DNA of 64,000 nucleotides from Apodospora peruviana (Eukaryota > Ascomycota > Sordariomycetes > Sordariales > Lasiosphaeriaceae), in NCBI GenBank assembly GCA_033439685.1, contig JAUEDM010000004.1:434001-498000 (forward strand), in the 5' to 3' direction. A program made the translations under genes and the position numbers. The notes beneath the pieces are model-generated. The model saw only the letters and a program-made list of their open reading frames with translations. It was not told the origin of the DNA and did no database searches. Of the stretch, positions 34,406 through 45,494 are shown in pieces; the stretch's first letter is position 1; each line of letters opens with the position of its first letter.

Positions 34406-35787
34406 AATCTAAGTGGGCAACTAAATTATGGAGGGGTAATTAGCCTGCCTTTAGAAATTATCCTAGTTAATCTCCCAAGCTTAACTGATCCACTATAAAG
34501 CCCTATAATTGTAGAGCACTTTCTTTTTCTATACCCTGTTAGTCCTTATACCTACAGGCCCTTCTAGCGCCTTACCCTGGGTCTGGACTTACTAGTCTAC
34601 ACCGACTAACCTGTACTTACCGTACTGTACTTTCCGTTTGCCCTGCTAATTAAGTTGCTGATCGTCGATTAACAAGCTAATCATTAATTAACTGGTTAAC
34701 TGTCGTAAATTAATTAGTCAATTGCTATAGATTAATGAGCTAATTACCCATAGTTAATTATAAAAATACTAACTGCCAATTAATATTTAGCTATATTAAT
34801 TACAATCTTAAATTACCTAGAGTTCCTAATTCATTAGTCTTAACTAACTAGCTCTAGCTAGCTAGATTACTAGCTTTAACGAACCAGACTAGATGCAATT
34901 AATTAGCCTTACTAGACTAGCTAGTTCGATTAACTAGCTCGCTTTGATTAACTAGCTTTAATTAGCTAGCTTGAATTAGTTAAACTAGTTAGGACTGTTT
35001 ACCCTTAATTAGCTAGACTAGCTTTTATTAGCTAGCTTTAACTACTTAGACTGGCTTCTACTAACTAGCTTCGACTAGCTAGCTCTAATTAGCTAGACTG
35101 GCTTTAACTAGTTGGCTCTAACTAGCTAAATTAGCTAAACTGGCTAGCTCTAACTAGCTGATTTCAATTAATTAACTAATTTAACTAGCTAGCTCTAATC
35201 AGCTAGCTTCAACTAGCTGGTTTCGAGTGGCTAGACTGCAACTAAATTTCTACTTGTAGATTAACTAGCTTCCAACATCTTGATTAACCGATTTTATAAC
35301 TGTAGTTCAATTGACTAAAGAGGATAACAGCGTTACAGTAGCACGGCGCCGGTCGGCCCGGTTAGAGCAGGAGCGTTGTAATTGCGCGGCTACCGTTGTT
35401 TGCAGTTATTTGCGCTCAGTTGCGCTTGGTAGTCAGCGCAGTTATGGTTACAAGGGCTTAACCACTGTAATTAATATTCTAAGCATGTACCGATCTAACT
35501 AAACAAAAACTTTCCTAAGCTCCCTAGCTTAGTTGATTTCCCTCGGCTAGTTCAGTAGGTAGCCTAACTCCCCTAGATTAGGGCACCTGGGCTAGTTGCC
35601 ATCCACATTTTCCCACTATGGTATTCTTACCTAAATTCGTACCCATACCCAAAATTATAATTACGATTAACGATTTCGATTAATTAATTGTTTTATAATT
35701 AACTAGCTTGTAATTACCAGAGCGGGAAAATACCCTGGAGGATTACTATAGTAGCCATAGACCACTGGAGCGAGATCACTATGGGGG

Positions 35788-35957
35788 TGTGACGAGCCAG
35801 TGCAATGACCTAAATTAAACAATTACACCAAAGTCCCCCCCTCAATCGCAAAAGGATGCCAGAATACCAAAGGTGCTAACATTCGGAATTTTAATAGGTT
35901 ATATACCGTTGACGGTCGCAATCAATTCATCAATGTTTAATAGCACCGACCATCACA
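35788..35957 (-). repeat. Short LTR-like element, subfamily A (170 bp), GGGGG target duplication
   Basis: It starts TGTGACGAGCCAGTGCAATGACC, ends GCACCGACCATCACA, and is flanked by GGGGG on both sides. The hairpin arms are AGAATACCAAAGG and an ATTCGGAATTTT stretch around TGCTAAC. Confidence 0.78.
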
Positions 35958-37355
35958 GGGGGCAACTTAGTCTAGTAAGCCCCCGCTAGGATAGTTCTAA
36001 AAGTGACAATAGCGAGCGTTACTAGGATAGTTTGCCTCGCTAGGGTATTAATCCTCACTATAATAGTTTAACTGCTAAAAGTCACTAATTAACGTACACT
36101 ATTGTTACTATATTATTCTTATACCTGCTATTAAAGCTAGTATTATATGTAAGTCATAATTTACAATATAGCGATTATATTCATTATACTCTCTAGGTAC
36201 TGGTTCCCCGCGCGCACCATTTCTCTGCACTTACCAGTCTAAACTCACCGACTTAACTTGCCGCTTTATATTCGATTAACCAATTAGTCGTCGATTAACT
36301 AGCTAACTATCGACTAATTAGCTAATCATTAAAATGCTAACTGCTAATTAACGTTTAGCTATGTCAATTATAGTTGTTTATTAGCTGGATTACGGTTAAT
36401 TTATTAGCTTAAAAATTAGCTCAGCGATAGCTTAACGACTAGTTTAACGATTGATTCAAAGACTAGCTTACCGACTAGCTTCATGGTTAGCTTAATAATT
36501 AGCTTCGATTGTCTAGACTAAAGTAATTAACTGACTTCAACCAGCTAGATTAGCCTTGATTACTAGTTTTAACTAACTGGCTCTAACTAGCTAAAATGCC
36601 TTTAATTAACTAGTATTAGCTAGTTATCTTTGAGTAGCTACCTTATGAATTAACTTTAATTTATTAAATTAGCTATAGATAGCTCGTTAATGCTATAACC
36701 TCTTACTTAACCGAAAAGAGTAGGAACTGTCACGGGACTAGACTATAACAGCCATTAACAGCTGCTGGGTGTTTAGCAGGCTGGTAGTAGCCTAGACGGC
36801 ACCACATGGAGTTAATAGGGTACTAACGCATAACATTAGTCACTATCCGGATTAGCTGGGTGCATGAACTATCTGGCTCCTTATATAAAGTCAGTTCGCA
36901 GACCAAGGTCCTTAAATCAACCGTATAGCTGCATCAATAGTATAGCTACCTCTTTCTAGGTTAAGCTGTAATGGTTGGTTACACTTCAATTATAACGCGC
37001 GCATTTCGACAATTTAAATGATAACACTATATATGAAAGCGCGGGAGAAGTGTAATAGAAAGATACTAAAATTAAATATTTAACCAAAAGGCAGTGGTAT
37101 AATTACGCGTGGCATAACATTTTATTTGTATTAAGAAATAACCCTACGAAGCGAAATAAACTGCTAAAACTACAAAGACCCACCTTATAAAAAGCCAATA
37201 AAATACTAAAGCAATAATTAGTTAATAACTCATAGAATAATAAAATAAAAGTAAGAAGTATCAATTATATAGTAAATGACAAAAAACAAAAGTATAAACT
37301 ATATTATTACAAAGTTATAAATGTTAAAGTCGGCTATTATGAGGAAATACCTACC

Positions 37356-37518
37356 TGTATGGTCGGTGTGATTGAGCCTTGATTGAATTCACTGCAACCG
37401 TCAACGGTATAACCCATTAGAATTCTAAAAGCTGACAACACCTTTGGTATTCTGGCATTCTTTTGCGATTGAGGGGGGTTTGATGTAATGATTTGGGTCA
37501 TTGCACTGGCTCGTCAAA
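37356..37518 (+). repeat. Short LTR-like element, subfamily A, inside gypsy relic
   Basis: It starts TGTATGGTCGGTGTGATTGAG, ends GGCTCGTCAAA, and has the same inner order as the 44,430 copy. End bases are mutated and no target duplication survives. Confidence 0.65.
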
Positions 37519-37964
37519 GATACTGCTACTTTTTGTAATTGAACTTACGGAGGAACACTTGATTATTTTAGGCTTACCGTAGATAAACTAGCATAACCCT
37601 ACTTTTAATTACAATAGACTTATTATAGACACTCTATTGCGAAGGACGATACTTCCTACTATAATATGTAGTTATACCCCCTAATTTAAGAAATACCAAA
37701 TTTAAGCTAGTAATAGTAGTTACACCGTTATGCTACAAAATATACAAGACAAAGTAATGTTATAATAAAAACCGAATAATTTGTTTTTAAATGGATTAAA
37801 ATTAAAATAAATTGGGTATAAAGAACTGCTACCGCAAAAGAAGTAAGATACTAACTAGAGTTGCCTCTAGACCTTGGAATTCAACTTGATAGGCCCTGTA
37901 CGATCCAGGCTTACTAGCTACTACCACAAATTTCTCGCATCAGAAAGCTTTAAATTATAGTTGG

Positions 37965-38086
37965 TGTGACGTAGGCTATATAAACCGTACAGTATTCCAG
38001 AATCTTCGACTTGGAATTCTGGCTTCCTATTACAGGGCTGGCATGGCGCACTGGTATGGTTGTGTACTATTGGCTGGTTTGTCACA
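37965..38086 (+). repeat. Short LTR-like element, 122 bp, GTTGG target duplication
   Basis: It starts TGTGACGTAGGC, ends GGTTTGTCACA, and has GTTGG on both sides. A TATATAAACC motif precedes a hairpin with arms CCAGAAT and ATTCTGG. Apart from ends, TATA motif and hairpin it shares little sequence with subfamily A. Confidence 0.75.
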
Positions 38087-39074
38087 GTTGGTAAAACAAT
38101 GGGGAAAACGTAAGTAAAACCGTATTACAAGACTACAAAATAAAATATTAATAATAAAGGCAAAGATAAAGTAAACCAAGTACCTTCCTACATAAAAGTA
38201 CGTATGATTTCAAATTTCTTAATAATACACTTAAAACGAACACGACAAAAGAAACTATAGTAATTGTCAGCTTTACAAAATAAAACTCTGTTATAATTAC
38301 GTTAAATAAACTTTCGGAAAACGTTTTTCGAATTTAAAATGTAATAGCTAAATAACTATAAGTTTAGTTAATAATAATAATTATAGAAAAGTTAAAACAA
38401 ATTATATAATCCAATAAGCTAGATAATAAAACACTCAGACTATTGAAAAGCGATTTTAAAGAGACTTTACAAAGTAAGGGAGATAAAAACTAATATAAAA
38501 AAACTTACTGGTTAAACTATATAATTTTATCAACCTATATTACAAAAATAAGTTAGACTTAAGTAAAGCTTTAGAGAAAGATATATTAGCATTTTTACAA
38601 AGACGGATAGAAAATACGTAATATCCAAAAGAAATGAAGAAAGTAGTACTAAAAAATACTAAAATTTTACTAGACTTGTTTAACCCCTCAAAAGCACCTA
38701 AACTACTACTATATTAGCCGTACAAGTTTAAAATCAAAATTATCTTAAGGAGCAAGTTATTATACTATAAGGTCCAATAACTCTTACTACTTAACTTGGA
38801 AGTATTAGAAACATGGCTTGACGATAACTTTAGGAAAGGATTTATTCAATTATTACAATTAATAATATTATTATTACTTTTACTAGCTAAAAGCAGACAT
38901 TAACGTAAATATCTACTACAATTACCAAAAGTTTGACGTAAATTTTATTAAAAAAAACAATACTTATTACTCTTAACCAGGAAAATATTAAATACCATTT
39001 ATAAATAAATATATTCATAAAGCTAGACAATTTTTATTACTACTTTTAATAAAGTTGAAAATACATTAAAGTAC

Positions 39075-39274
39075 TGTTAATTTATAGCCTCTGAATGCCC
39101 TGTAAATTCCCTGACTTACAGAGCACTTACACTGAACTGTAGGCACGTACCCAGTGCCTTGCAAGGTAGAAGCCTCTGAAACTATACGGCCCACCGGGTC
39201 CCTGTCAGGCTTCAAAGCTCTAGAATACAGGGCGTTCAACACCCCTACACCATTCAGGGGGTATAAACTCCACT
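39075..39274 (-). repeat. Truncated copy of the 652-bp LTR
   Basis: It starts TGTTAATTTATAGCC and follows the 23,131 copy for about 200 bp to GGTATAAACTCCACT, then ends in gypsy-relic sequence. Confidence 0.8.
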
Positions 39275-39973
39275 TATATGGCAAAGATTAAATACCTAAG
39301 ATTAATATTTACCTAAACAGAAATTGAAATAGATTAAAAAAAAGGTAAAACTATTTAAATTTATTAGTTACTGGCGATATAGAAAGAATTTTAACGATTC
39401 TTCAGCTTTACTGATTTTTACAGTAGGTTTATATAAAACTATTATATAATTTATTTAGGGAAGACGTTCCGTATTATTAGATCAATGAATTACTAAAGCG
39501 CATTTCTTACTTTAAAAATAATGTTTGGAACCGCATTAGCCTCAAAGGTTTCCAGTTAAACCGAGTAATAAGATAAGTTAACCCTTTAAACTGGGTAATA
39601 AAGGCAGTACTATCCTAGAGTAAGGATGATAAATTAACTTATACCTTATTATATTTTTTCCACTAAGTAGAATAAAGTAAAATATATTTACGATATTTAC
39701 AATAAAGAACTACTAATGGTAATTAAAGTATTAGAAGAATAGTGACCCAAATTGGAAGGAGTAAATGATATAATCAGAATTATAACTAATTATACAAATT
39801 TATAAACGTTTGTTACTATTAAACAGCTAACGCCTTAGTATATACAATGTTGAAATTTTTATTTAGGTTTAATTTTAAAATCATTTATAGATAGGGAATA
39901 ACTAACGTTAAACTTGGTATTAAATAAGAAGTTATAAGATATATTATAAAATGTATAAAAAAGATAGGCTGAC

Positions 39974-40104
39974 TATCATGGCCTGGGCTCATGCAGTATA
40001 TAACCCACCAAATTCCAAGCCTTGTCACCTTGGAATTACGACATCCCTTTAAATTGAGGGGGTGTTAGCGCAATTGTAGTACGTTATGTGCGGCCGCCGT
40101 CACA
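39974..40104 (+). repeat. Short LTR-like element, subfamily B (131 bp), CTGAC target duplication
   Basis: It begins TATCATGGCCTGGGC and ends GCCGCCGTCACA, with CTGAC on both sides. TATATAACCCA precedes a hairpin with 9-bp arms AATTCCAAG / CTTGGAATT around CCTTGTCAC. Confidence 0.8.
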
Positions 40105-40173
40105 CTGACAAATCAATAACGGCTGTTATTTAAATTACACAACTTTAACCTTATTATGCTAAGTGCTATACGG

Positions 40174-40305
40174 TGTGACGGCCGTCATGGTCGTACACAG
40201 TATATAACCAATTGAACCAACGAGGTCTCGTAACTTCGTTGTCATTGTATCCTTTTACAGGGCACCGTGGTCTAGTGGTCAATTGGTCTAGTCACCGCTG
40301 TGACA
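40174..40305 (+). repeat. Short LTR-like element, 132 bp, TACGG target duplication
   Basis: It starts TGTGACGGCCGTCATGG, ends CACCGCTGTGACA, with TACGG on both sides. It has TATATAACC and a hairpin with arms CAACGA and TCGTTG. A segment near the 3' end, TGGTCTAGTGG, resembles a pol III A box. Confidence 0.78.
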
Positions 40306-40936
40306 TACGGCTGAATAATAACGAGCTATTTCTATATTAAATTAATGTTTTTAAACTGCTAACCGAGTTAATTAACGTTTTTTAGGTAAAATTAATATTA
40401 TTATAAAATATACTAAAAATATTATTCAATAATAATATAAGACCATAACTAGTATTAGGTAAGAAGTAGTTAAAGTTTAATTGCTAAATATAAAATATTA
40501 GGTAGTAAAGTTTGCTTCAAGAATAGATTCATTATGAATGTAAAAATATTATAAATTATAATTACAGATTATACACTGTATATATATACACTCTAAATCC
40601 AAAAGCATCTGAATAAAATAAAGATACTAGACTTATTAAACAAAATCTATTAGTAAATAAAATTAAGTAATGTCACGGGACTAGACCGTGACAGCCGTTG
40701 ACAGCTGCCAGGTGATCTGGCAGGCTGGTGGCCTGGACGGCACCACAGGAACTTGATGGGGTACTAGTGCTGTGCACGAACCAACCAGTCCCTATATAAG
40801 GGCGACTTGCGAGCCAGGGTCCTTGGGTTGGTCGTGCAACCACATCAATAGTAGAGCTACTACAAGGCTGAGCCGTGATAAGTAAATCTGTTTAAAAAGT
40901 ACCTTAAGGGATATCTTACAAAAAAACTAAAATATT

Positions 40937-41567
40937 TGTTAAACTGAATGTCTTCATACAGTGGCTTTCAATAGTTTCCAACAAGTGAGCAGCAGTGCTG
41001 ATCATTGGCTTACAGTGGTGTTGATTATCGCGGGCCTGTTGCCCCGGTAACATTTAGGGGTTACCAGCCCCACAGAAAGCTCTGGAAACCACAGAGCATA
41101 CAACACAGTCTTCAGGGGCTTTCAAGCCCATAGAAAATTCTGGGTTACTTCCTTTAAAGGCTAATAGACCCATAGAGGGTTCTGGAATAACAGCTGGTTT
41201 CTAATCACTGTATTCCAGTTACCCACAGGCCTACGGCTAAAAGCCAGTCCTGTATTTCTTTTTCTTTTTCTCTTGTTGTTAGTGGTCAACTGAAGGATCA
41301 AGATTGTGTGTATTTGAGCCAACAGAATTTTGTCTATGCAGTAGAACAATAGAACTCTCCGCTCTTGTTTACAGCGCATAGATTGCTGTACAGCCCTTGT
41401 GTCTAAGTTGAAACGTTCACTTACACTCGTTCTGGTGTCCCCCCCTTCTACAGCTTCCGCACCGCTGTCGCTTCCGCATTTCTTTCGCTGCGCAGGCTGC
41501 AAGCCGTACTACGACTTGCACCACCTTTTATAGAGCTAAAGGTAGCCCTGTAGAAGTAGTTCAGCTC
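40937..41567 (+). repeat. TGTTAAACT-type LTR, longest copy
   Basis: It starts TGTTAAACTGAATGTCTTC and runs to about GTAGTTCAGCTCA. The last dozen bases that close the 31-kb copy are missing or diverged. A segment of about 100 bp around 41,130-41,235 is absent from the 21-kb copy. No matching second LTR or pol relic was found beside it. Confidence 0.72.
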
Positions 41568-41816
41568 AGTAATATTAAAAGTAATACCGTTAGGATCTTT
41601 AGAACTACCACTGATACCGTTTAAATTATAAGTAGATATATTAGTTAGCTACATTAAAATATTTTTAAAATTACAATATAATAACGATACGTAAAAAAAT
41701 TACTGTAATAATTATAGTAAATTAATAAAGATAAAATATTTTATAGGTATATCAATATTATATAAATATTAACAAACTTACAAATTCTTTCTCATTAAGA
41801 GTATATATACTCTTTA

Positions 41817-43644
41817 ACGTGGTCCACAAGCATGCCGCGCACTTTTTACTACCATACAACATCTTATCTTTGACACAGCATTCCACCACCAAAAAAGATG
41901 GCTGCACCGTCGCAAGAAGCCAGGATCATCCTTGCTATTGAGGCAAGCCAGCGCGACAAAAACATAAGTCGTCGCAAAGCTGCAAACATCTACCAAATAC
42001 CCGAAACCACTCTACGCGACAGGATGAACGGTCAAACTCCAAGACGCGACTATCGCCATAAAACCCATCGGTTAACAGCACTAGAAGAAGAGTCAGTTGT
42101 TCAATATATATTGAACCTAGATTCGCGAGAATTTGCGCCTCAGCTGGCTGGGGTTAAAGATATGGCCAACTTGCTCCTTGCAGAACGCGACAACGGACGC
42201 GTCGGCAAGCACTGGGCTGCAAACTTCGTCAAACGACAACCAGAGCTAAAGACGCGTTTTAATCGTGTATATGACTTCCAAAGAGCCCTCTGCGAAGATC
42301 CAGAGCTTATTGGCGCGTGTTTTAAGCTCGTGCACAATATGAGGGCTATGTATGGCATCCATGACTGCGACTTCTACAACTTCGACGAGACCGGCTTTAT
42401 GATGGGCATTATCTGTGCATCTATGGTAGTGACACGCGCCGATTGACGTGGACGAGGCAAGACGGTTCAGCCTGGCAATCGGGAATGGGCGACGGCGATT
42501 GAGTGCATCAATGGCAAAGGGTGGTGGTGCCTCCCGCCGTTTCTCATCGTACAAGGCGCTTACCACCTCGCGAACTGGTACACAGAGGGCGGCCTCCCAC
42601 TCGACTGGGCTATCAACCCAACTTCCAATGGGTGGACAAATAACGAAACTGGCTTGGAATGGATCAAAACTTAGATAAACATACAAAGTCTCGTACGAAG
42701 GGGGTGTATCGGATGATTGTACTTGATGGGCATGAGAGTCACCAGTCAGCCAAATTCGAAGCCTTTTGCAAAGAGAGCAACATTATTACTATCAGCCTAC
42801 CTGCTCATTCATCTCATCTAACTCAACCACTTGATGTTGGATGTTTCAGTGCCTTGAAAAAGGCGTACGGTCGGGAAATCGAGCACTATGTCAGAGCGCA
42901 TATCAACCACATCACCAAGGTTGAGTTCTTCCTCGCCTTCAAAGCCGCCCACTTTACCGCTATAACCGAAAGCAATATCAAGGGAGGTTTCAGAGGTGCA
43001 GGTCTAATCCTTTTCGACCCTGAGGCTGTAATATCCAAGCTGGATGTCAAGTTACGGACGCCAACACCGACTGGTCCCCCTCCACAGCCGCAGATCCTTG
43101 GGTCTTCCAAACACTAGAGAACTCAACAGAGGCTGTTTCACAATACGTATTGATCAGAAATCAGATTGCCCGTTAGCAGGAAAGCTCGCCAACACTAATT
43201 CATACTGCTGTCGATCATCTTGCGAAGGAGACGCAGGCATTGGTGCACTCGGTTACCCTCCTAGTCGCTGAGAACCGTACCCTCCGAAAGGCAAATGAGG
43301 CGCTTAGCAAACGTCGGAGGGCCAAAAAAAAACGTGTGCGACTTGGAGGATCACTTACTGTAAGAGATGGAAATGATATATTAACCCAGAAAGAGGTGCA
43401 GGAACAAGTAGAGGGTGAAACGCGTGAAAATGGTAGTCGGCGGACCAGAACACAGACGGCTCTACGGCGTTGTAGCAAGTGTGGAAAGCCTGGGCACAAT
43501 GCGCGCACGTGTCAAGAAGATGTGGAAATGTCTGATGTATATAATTCCGAATAGTTTCAGTATATTGTAGTTGTTGTAGTGGTGCAATTAATGTTTTTTA
43601 TTGTGTGGTTGTGGAAAAGTGCGCGGCATGCTTGTGGATCACGT
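41817..43644 (+). mobile_element. Decayed Fot1/pogo-type transposon (1,828 bp) with TA duplication
   Basis: TA flanks both sides (41,815-41,816 and 43,645-43,646). Inverted ends of about 30 bp read ACGTGGTCCACAAGCATGCC on the left and its near-perfect complement on the right, with one transition (GGATCACGT). The end sequence is shared with the split element at 18.4-21.8 kb (ACGTGGTCCACA), so these two are close kin. Confidence 0.92.
41898..43554 (+). pseudogene. Broken pogo transposase of the 41.8-kb element
   Basis: Translation starts at 41,898 (MAAPSQEARIILAIEASQR) and runs through the DNA-binding domains and FDETGFMMG (first Asp) to a TGA at 42,444. In shifted frames it continues: GNREWATAIE, then VLDGHESHQS (second Asp) and PLDVGCFSALKK (third Asp) in 42,659-43,117, and the basic segment plus zinc knuckle (CSKCGKPGHNARTC) in 43,240-43,554. 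The TGA sits where a CGA Arg codon is expected, a C-to-T change. With a stop and at least two frame changes the copy cannot make transposase, though its ends look mobile. Confidence 0.9.
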
Positions 43645-44230
43645 TAGGGGAAAAAAGCTACTAATAATTAATTTAGCAAATAATAATATAATATTAAAAA
43701 TAACAAAAGTGTCGCTATTTCCTTTACCAAATATAGCTTTAATTTAAAAATACAAATCAGGCCGGTCAAAGCTTCTATGTCTAATCTATTAAAGTAATAA
43801 AAAACGTAATGCTTTAGGTTTAAGGTAATAAAAATTGCTAACCAATTTAAAATTATTCTTTACTATATTAAAGCAAGTGTAAAATCATTTGTGTCAAGGG
43901 GTCCCCGCTGAAGCTTTCAGTAGCTGTCGTTGAGCTATGTCGTTAACACTCTTACCTCCGACCGACCACAACGCTCTCACCTGACCGGGCCAACCGGTGC
44001 CGCGCAACCGCAACGCTCTTAACCCGCCGCCCCCCCTTTCAGTCAATTAAACCACAGTCAAAAAGTTGGTCAATCCACAAGTAGGAAGCCAGTCAATCGA
44101 AGCCAGTCGGAGCCAGTTAATTGATCCGAGCCAGTCGGAGCCAGCCAGTCAAAGCCAGCCTAACCAATTAAAAATGGCAATTAAAAGTCTGCCAGTCGGC
44201 TAGCCAATCAATCGGTTGGTTGGTCAATCA

Positions 44231-44692
44231 TGTAACGGGCTGAGCCCTGGAGTGGCCTCGGCAACCCTTGGCCATCCACCCATGTTGAAGCTATTCCCAG
44301 AAAACACCAAACCCATACACGGATCACAACACTATCCCTTAAACGCGCGCCGACACATCTGGATTCTTCTCTTCATTTCTGGCGGGCCTAACACAGTTGT
44401 GTACATTTAGATGCAGCTCTCAAGGAGCTTGTGACGGTCGGTGCGATTGATCCTTGATTGAATTGATTGCGACCGTCAATGGTATATAACCCATTAGAAT
44501 TCCAAAAGTTAGCACCTTTGGTATTCTGGCATCCTGTTGCAATTGAAGGGGATTTGGTGTAATGGTTTGTTTGGGTCATTGCACTAGCTCGTCACAGAGC
44601 TGCACAATTTCTCTTCCTTTTCTCTTTTCATGTTTTGCGTCTTTGTAGCAAAGGTCTAGCTAGTTGCAAATATACTACCTTCGCCCATTACA
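44231..44692 (+). repeat. 290-bp LTR-like element, split by a short LTR-like element
   Basis: It starts TGTAACGGGCTGAGCCC and ends TTCGCCCATTACA. Removing the insertion at 44,430-44,596 and one GAGCT leaves about 290 bp matching the copy at 59,899-60,188. Confidence 0.82.
44430..44596 (+). repeat. Short LTR-like element, subfamily A reference copy (167 bp), GAGCT duplication
   Basis: It starts TGTGACGGTCGGTGCG and ends GCTCGTCACA, with GAGCT on both sides. The pre-insertion site is known from the other 290-bp copies (AAGGAGCTGCC), which proves the boundaries. Inside: TATATAACCCA, arms AGAATTCCAAAAG / CTTTGGTATTCT around TTAGCAC, then GGCATCCTGTTGC. Confidence 0.88.
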
Positions 44693-44887
44693 CTTGTGGT
44701 CTTTGTGTTGTCAAGGATGCTCATACACAGGTTGTTACATATATCTTAACTAATCGGATTATACCTTACTTATAACGCATTTATACTGTAAAGAAAATAT
44801 AACCTTAAAAACCGGCTAAATAAGTTTAATTGTAAGCTTTTAAAAATAAAGTTAAAAGTAATAACTAATAGATAGTTTTATACGTTT

Positions 44888-45186
44888 TGTGACAGCGGTT
44901 GCTTATAACCTACTACAACTGCGCTAACACCCCCTCAATCCAAAAGGATGTAGGAATTCCAATGTGACAGACAAGGTGTGACGATTGGTCAATTGACCCA
45001 CAACCAAGGTGAGCCAATCTTCTCCAAAAGAGTAAAAGAGTGCTAGAATCTAGAAGGTGCCAGCTTCCTAGATTCCAGTGGATTATGCACCGTTGACGGT
45101 CACGGGACTATACTACCAACTGACCGGTCGTCACACAAGGCTTGGAATCTAGTGGGTTATATACTGCATGGGCGCAGGCCATGACG
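44888..45186 (-). repeat. Short LTR-like element, subfamily B, split by another member
   Basis: The two halves (44,888-44,976 and 45,136-45,186) rejoin into a subfamily B copy read from the right (GCCATGACG end at 45,186) to TGTGACAGC at 44,888. Flanks CGTTT and CGTCT differ by one transition. Confidence 0.65.
44977..45135 (-). repeat. Short LTR-like element, 159 bp, CAAGG target duplication
   Basis: It starts TGTGACGATTGGTC, ends CCGGTCGTCACA, and has CAAGG on both sides. The hairpin has long arms (AGAATCTAGAAG / CTTCCTAGATTC) around GTGCCAG. It is inserted into the subfamily B copy around it. Confidence 0.82.
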
Positions 45187-45203
45187 CGTCTTTAAGTATA
45201 TAA

Positions 45204-45494
45204 TGTAATGGGCTAAGGTATTGTATTTGCAGCTAGCTAGGCCGTTGCTACAAAGACGCAAAACATGAGGAGAGGAAAGGAAGAGAAATTGAGCAGCTCT
45301 TTGAGAGCTGCATCTAAATGTACATGACTGCGGTAGGCCTGCCAGAAAGGGAGAGAAGATTCCAGATGTGTCGGCGCGCGTTTGAGGAATAGTGTTTATG
45401 GTCCGTGTATGCGCTTAGTGTTTTCTAGGAATAGCTTCACCGTGGGTGGACGGCCGAGGGTTGCCGAGGCCACTCCAGAGCTCAGCCTGTTACA
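45204..45494 (-). repeat. 290-bp LTR-like element
   Basis: It starts TGTAATGGGCTAAGG and ends CAGCCTGTTACA, an inverted copy of the 59,899 element with scattered transitions. Confidence 0.78.

Larger units (their letters stand above)
36728..40880 (+). mobile_element. RIP-decayed gypsy-type LTR retrotransposon
   Basis: Similar LTRs beginning TGTCACGGGACTAGAC lie at 36,728-36,983 and 40,671-40,880 in the same orientation. Both contain AGCTGC, GGACGGCACCACA and TATATAA segments. Between them two pol relics can be read on the plus strand. WLDDNFRKGFIQ (38,814-38,849) matches the start of gypsy reverse transcriptase. A stretch at about 39,647-39,760 reads IYDIYNKELLMVIKVLEE followed by two stops, then PKLEG, which is the RNase H segment where Trp codons are expected. 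Stops replacing Trp are the mark of RIP. The interior also holds several short LTR-like insertions. Whether the two LTRs belong to one insertion is inferred. Confidence 0.75.

Noticed and set aside
44888..45186. Single 300-bp composite element
   Set aside because: The CAAGG duplication and recognisable ends show two separate insertions, one inside the other.
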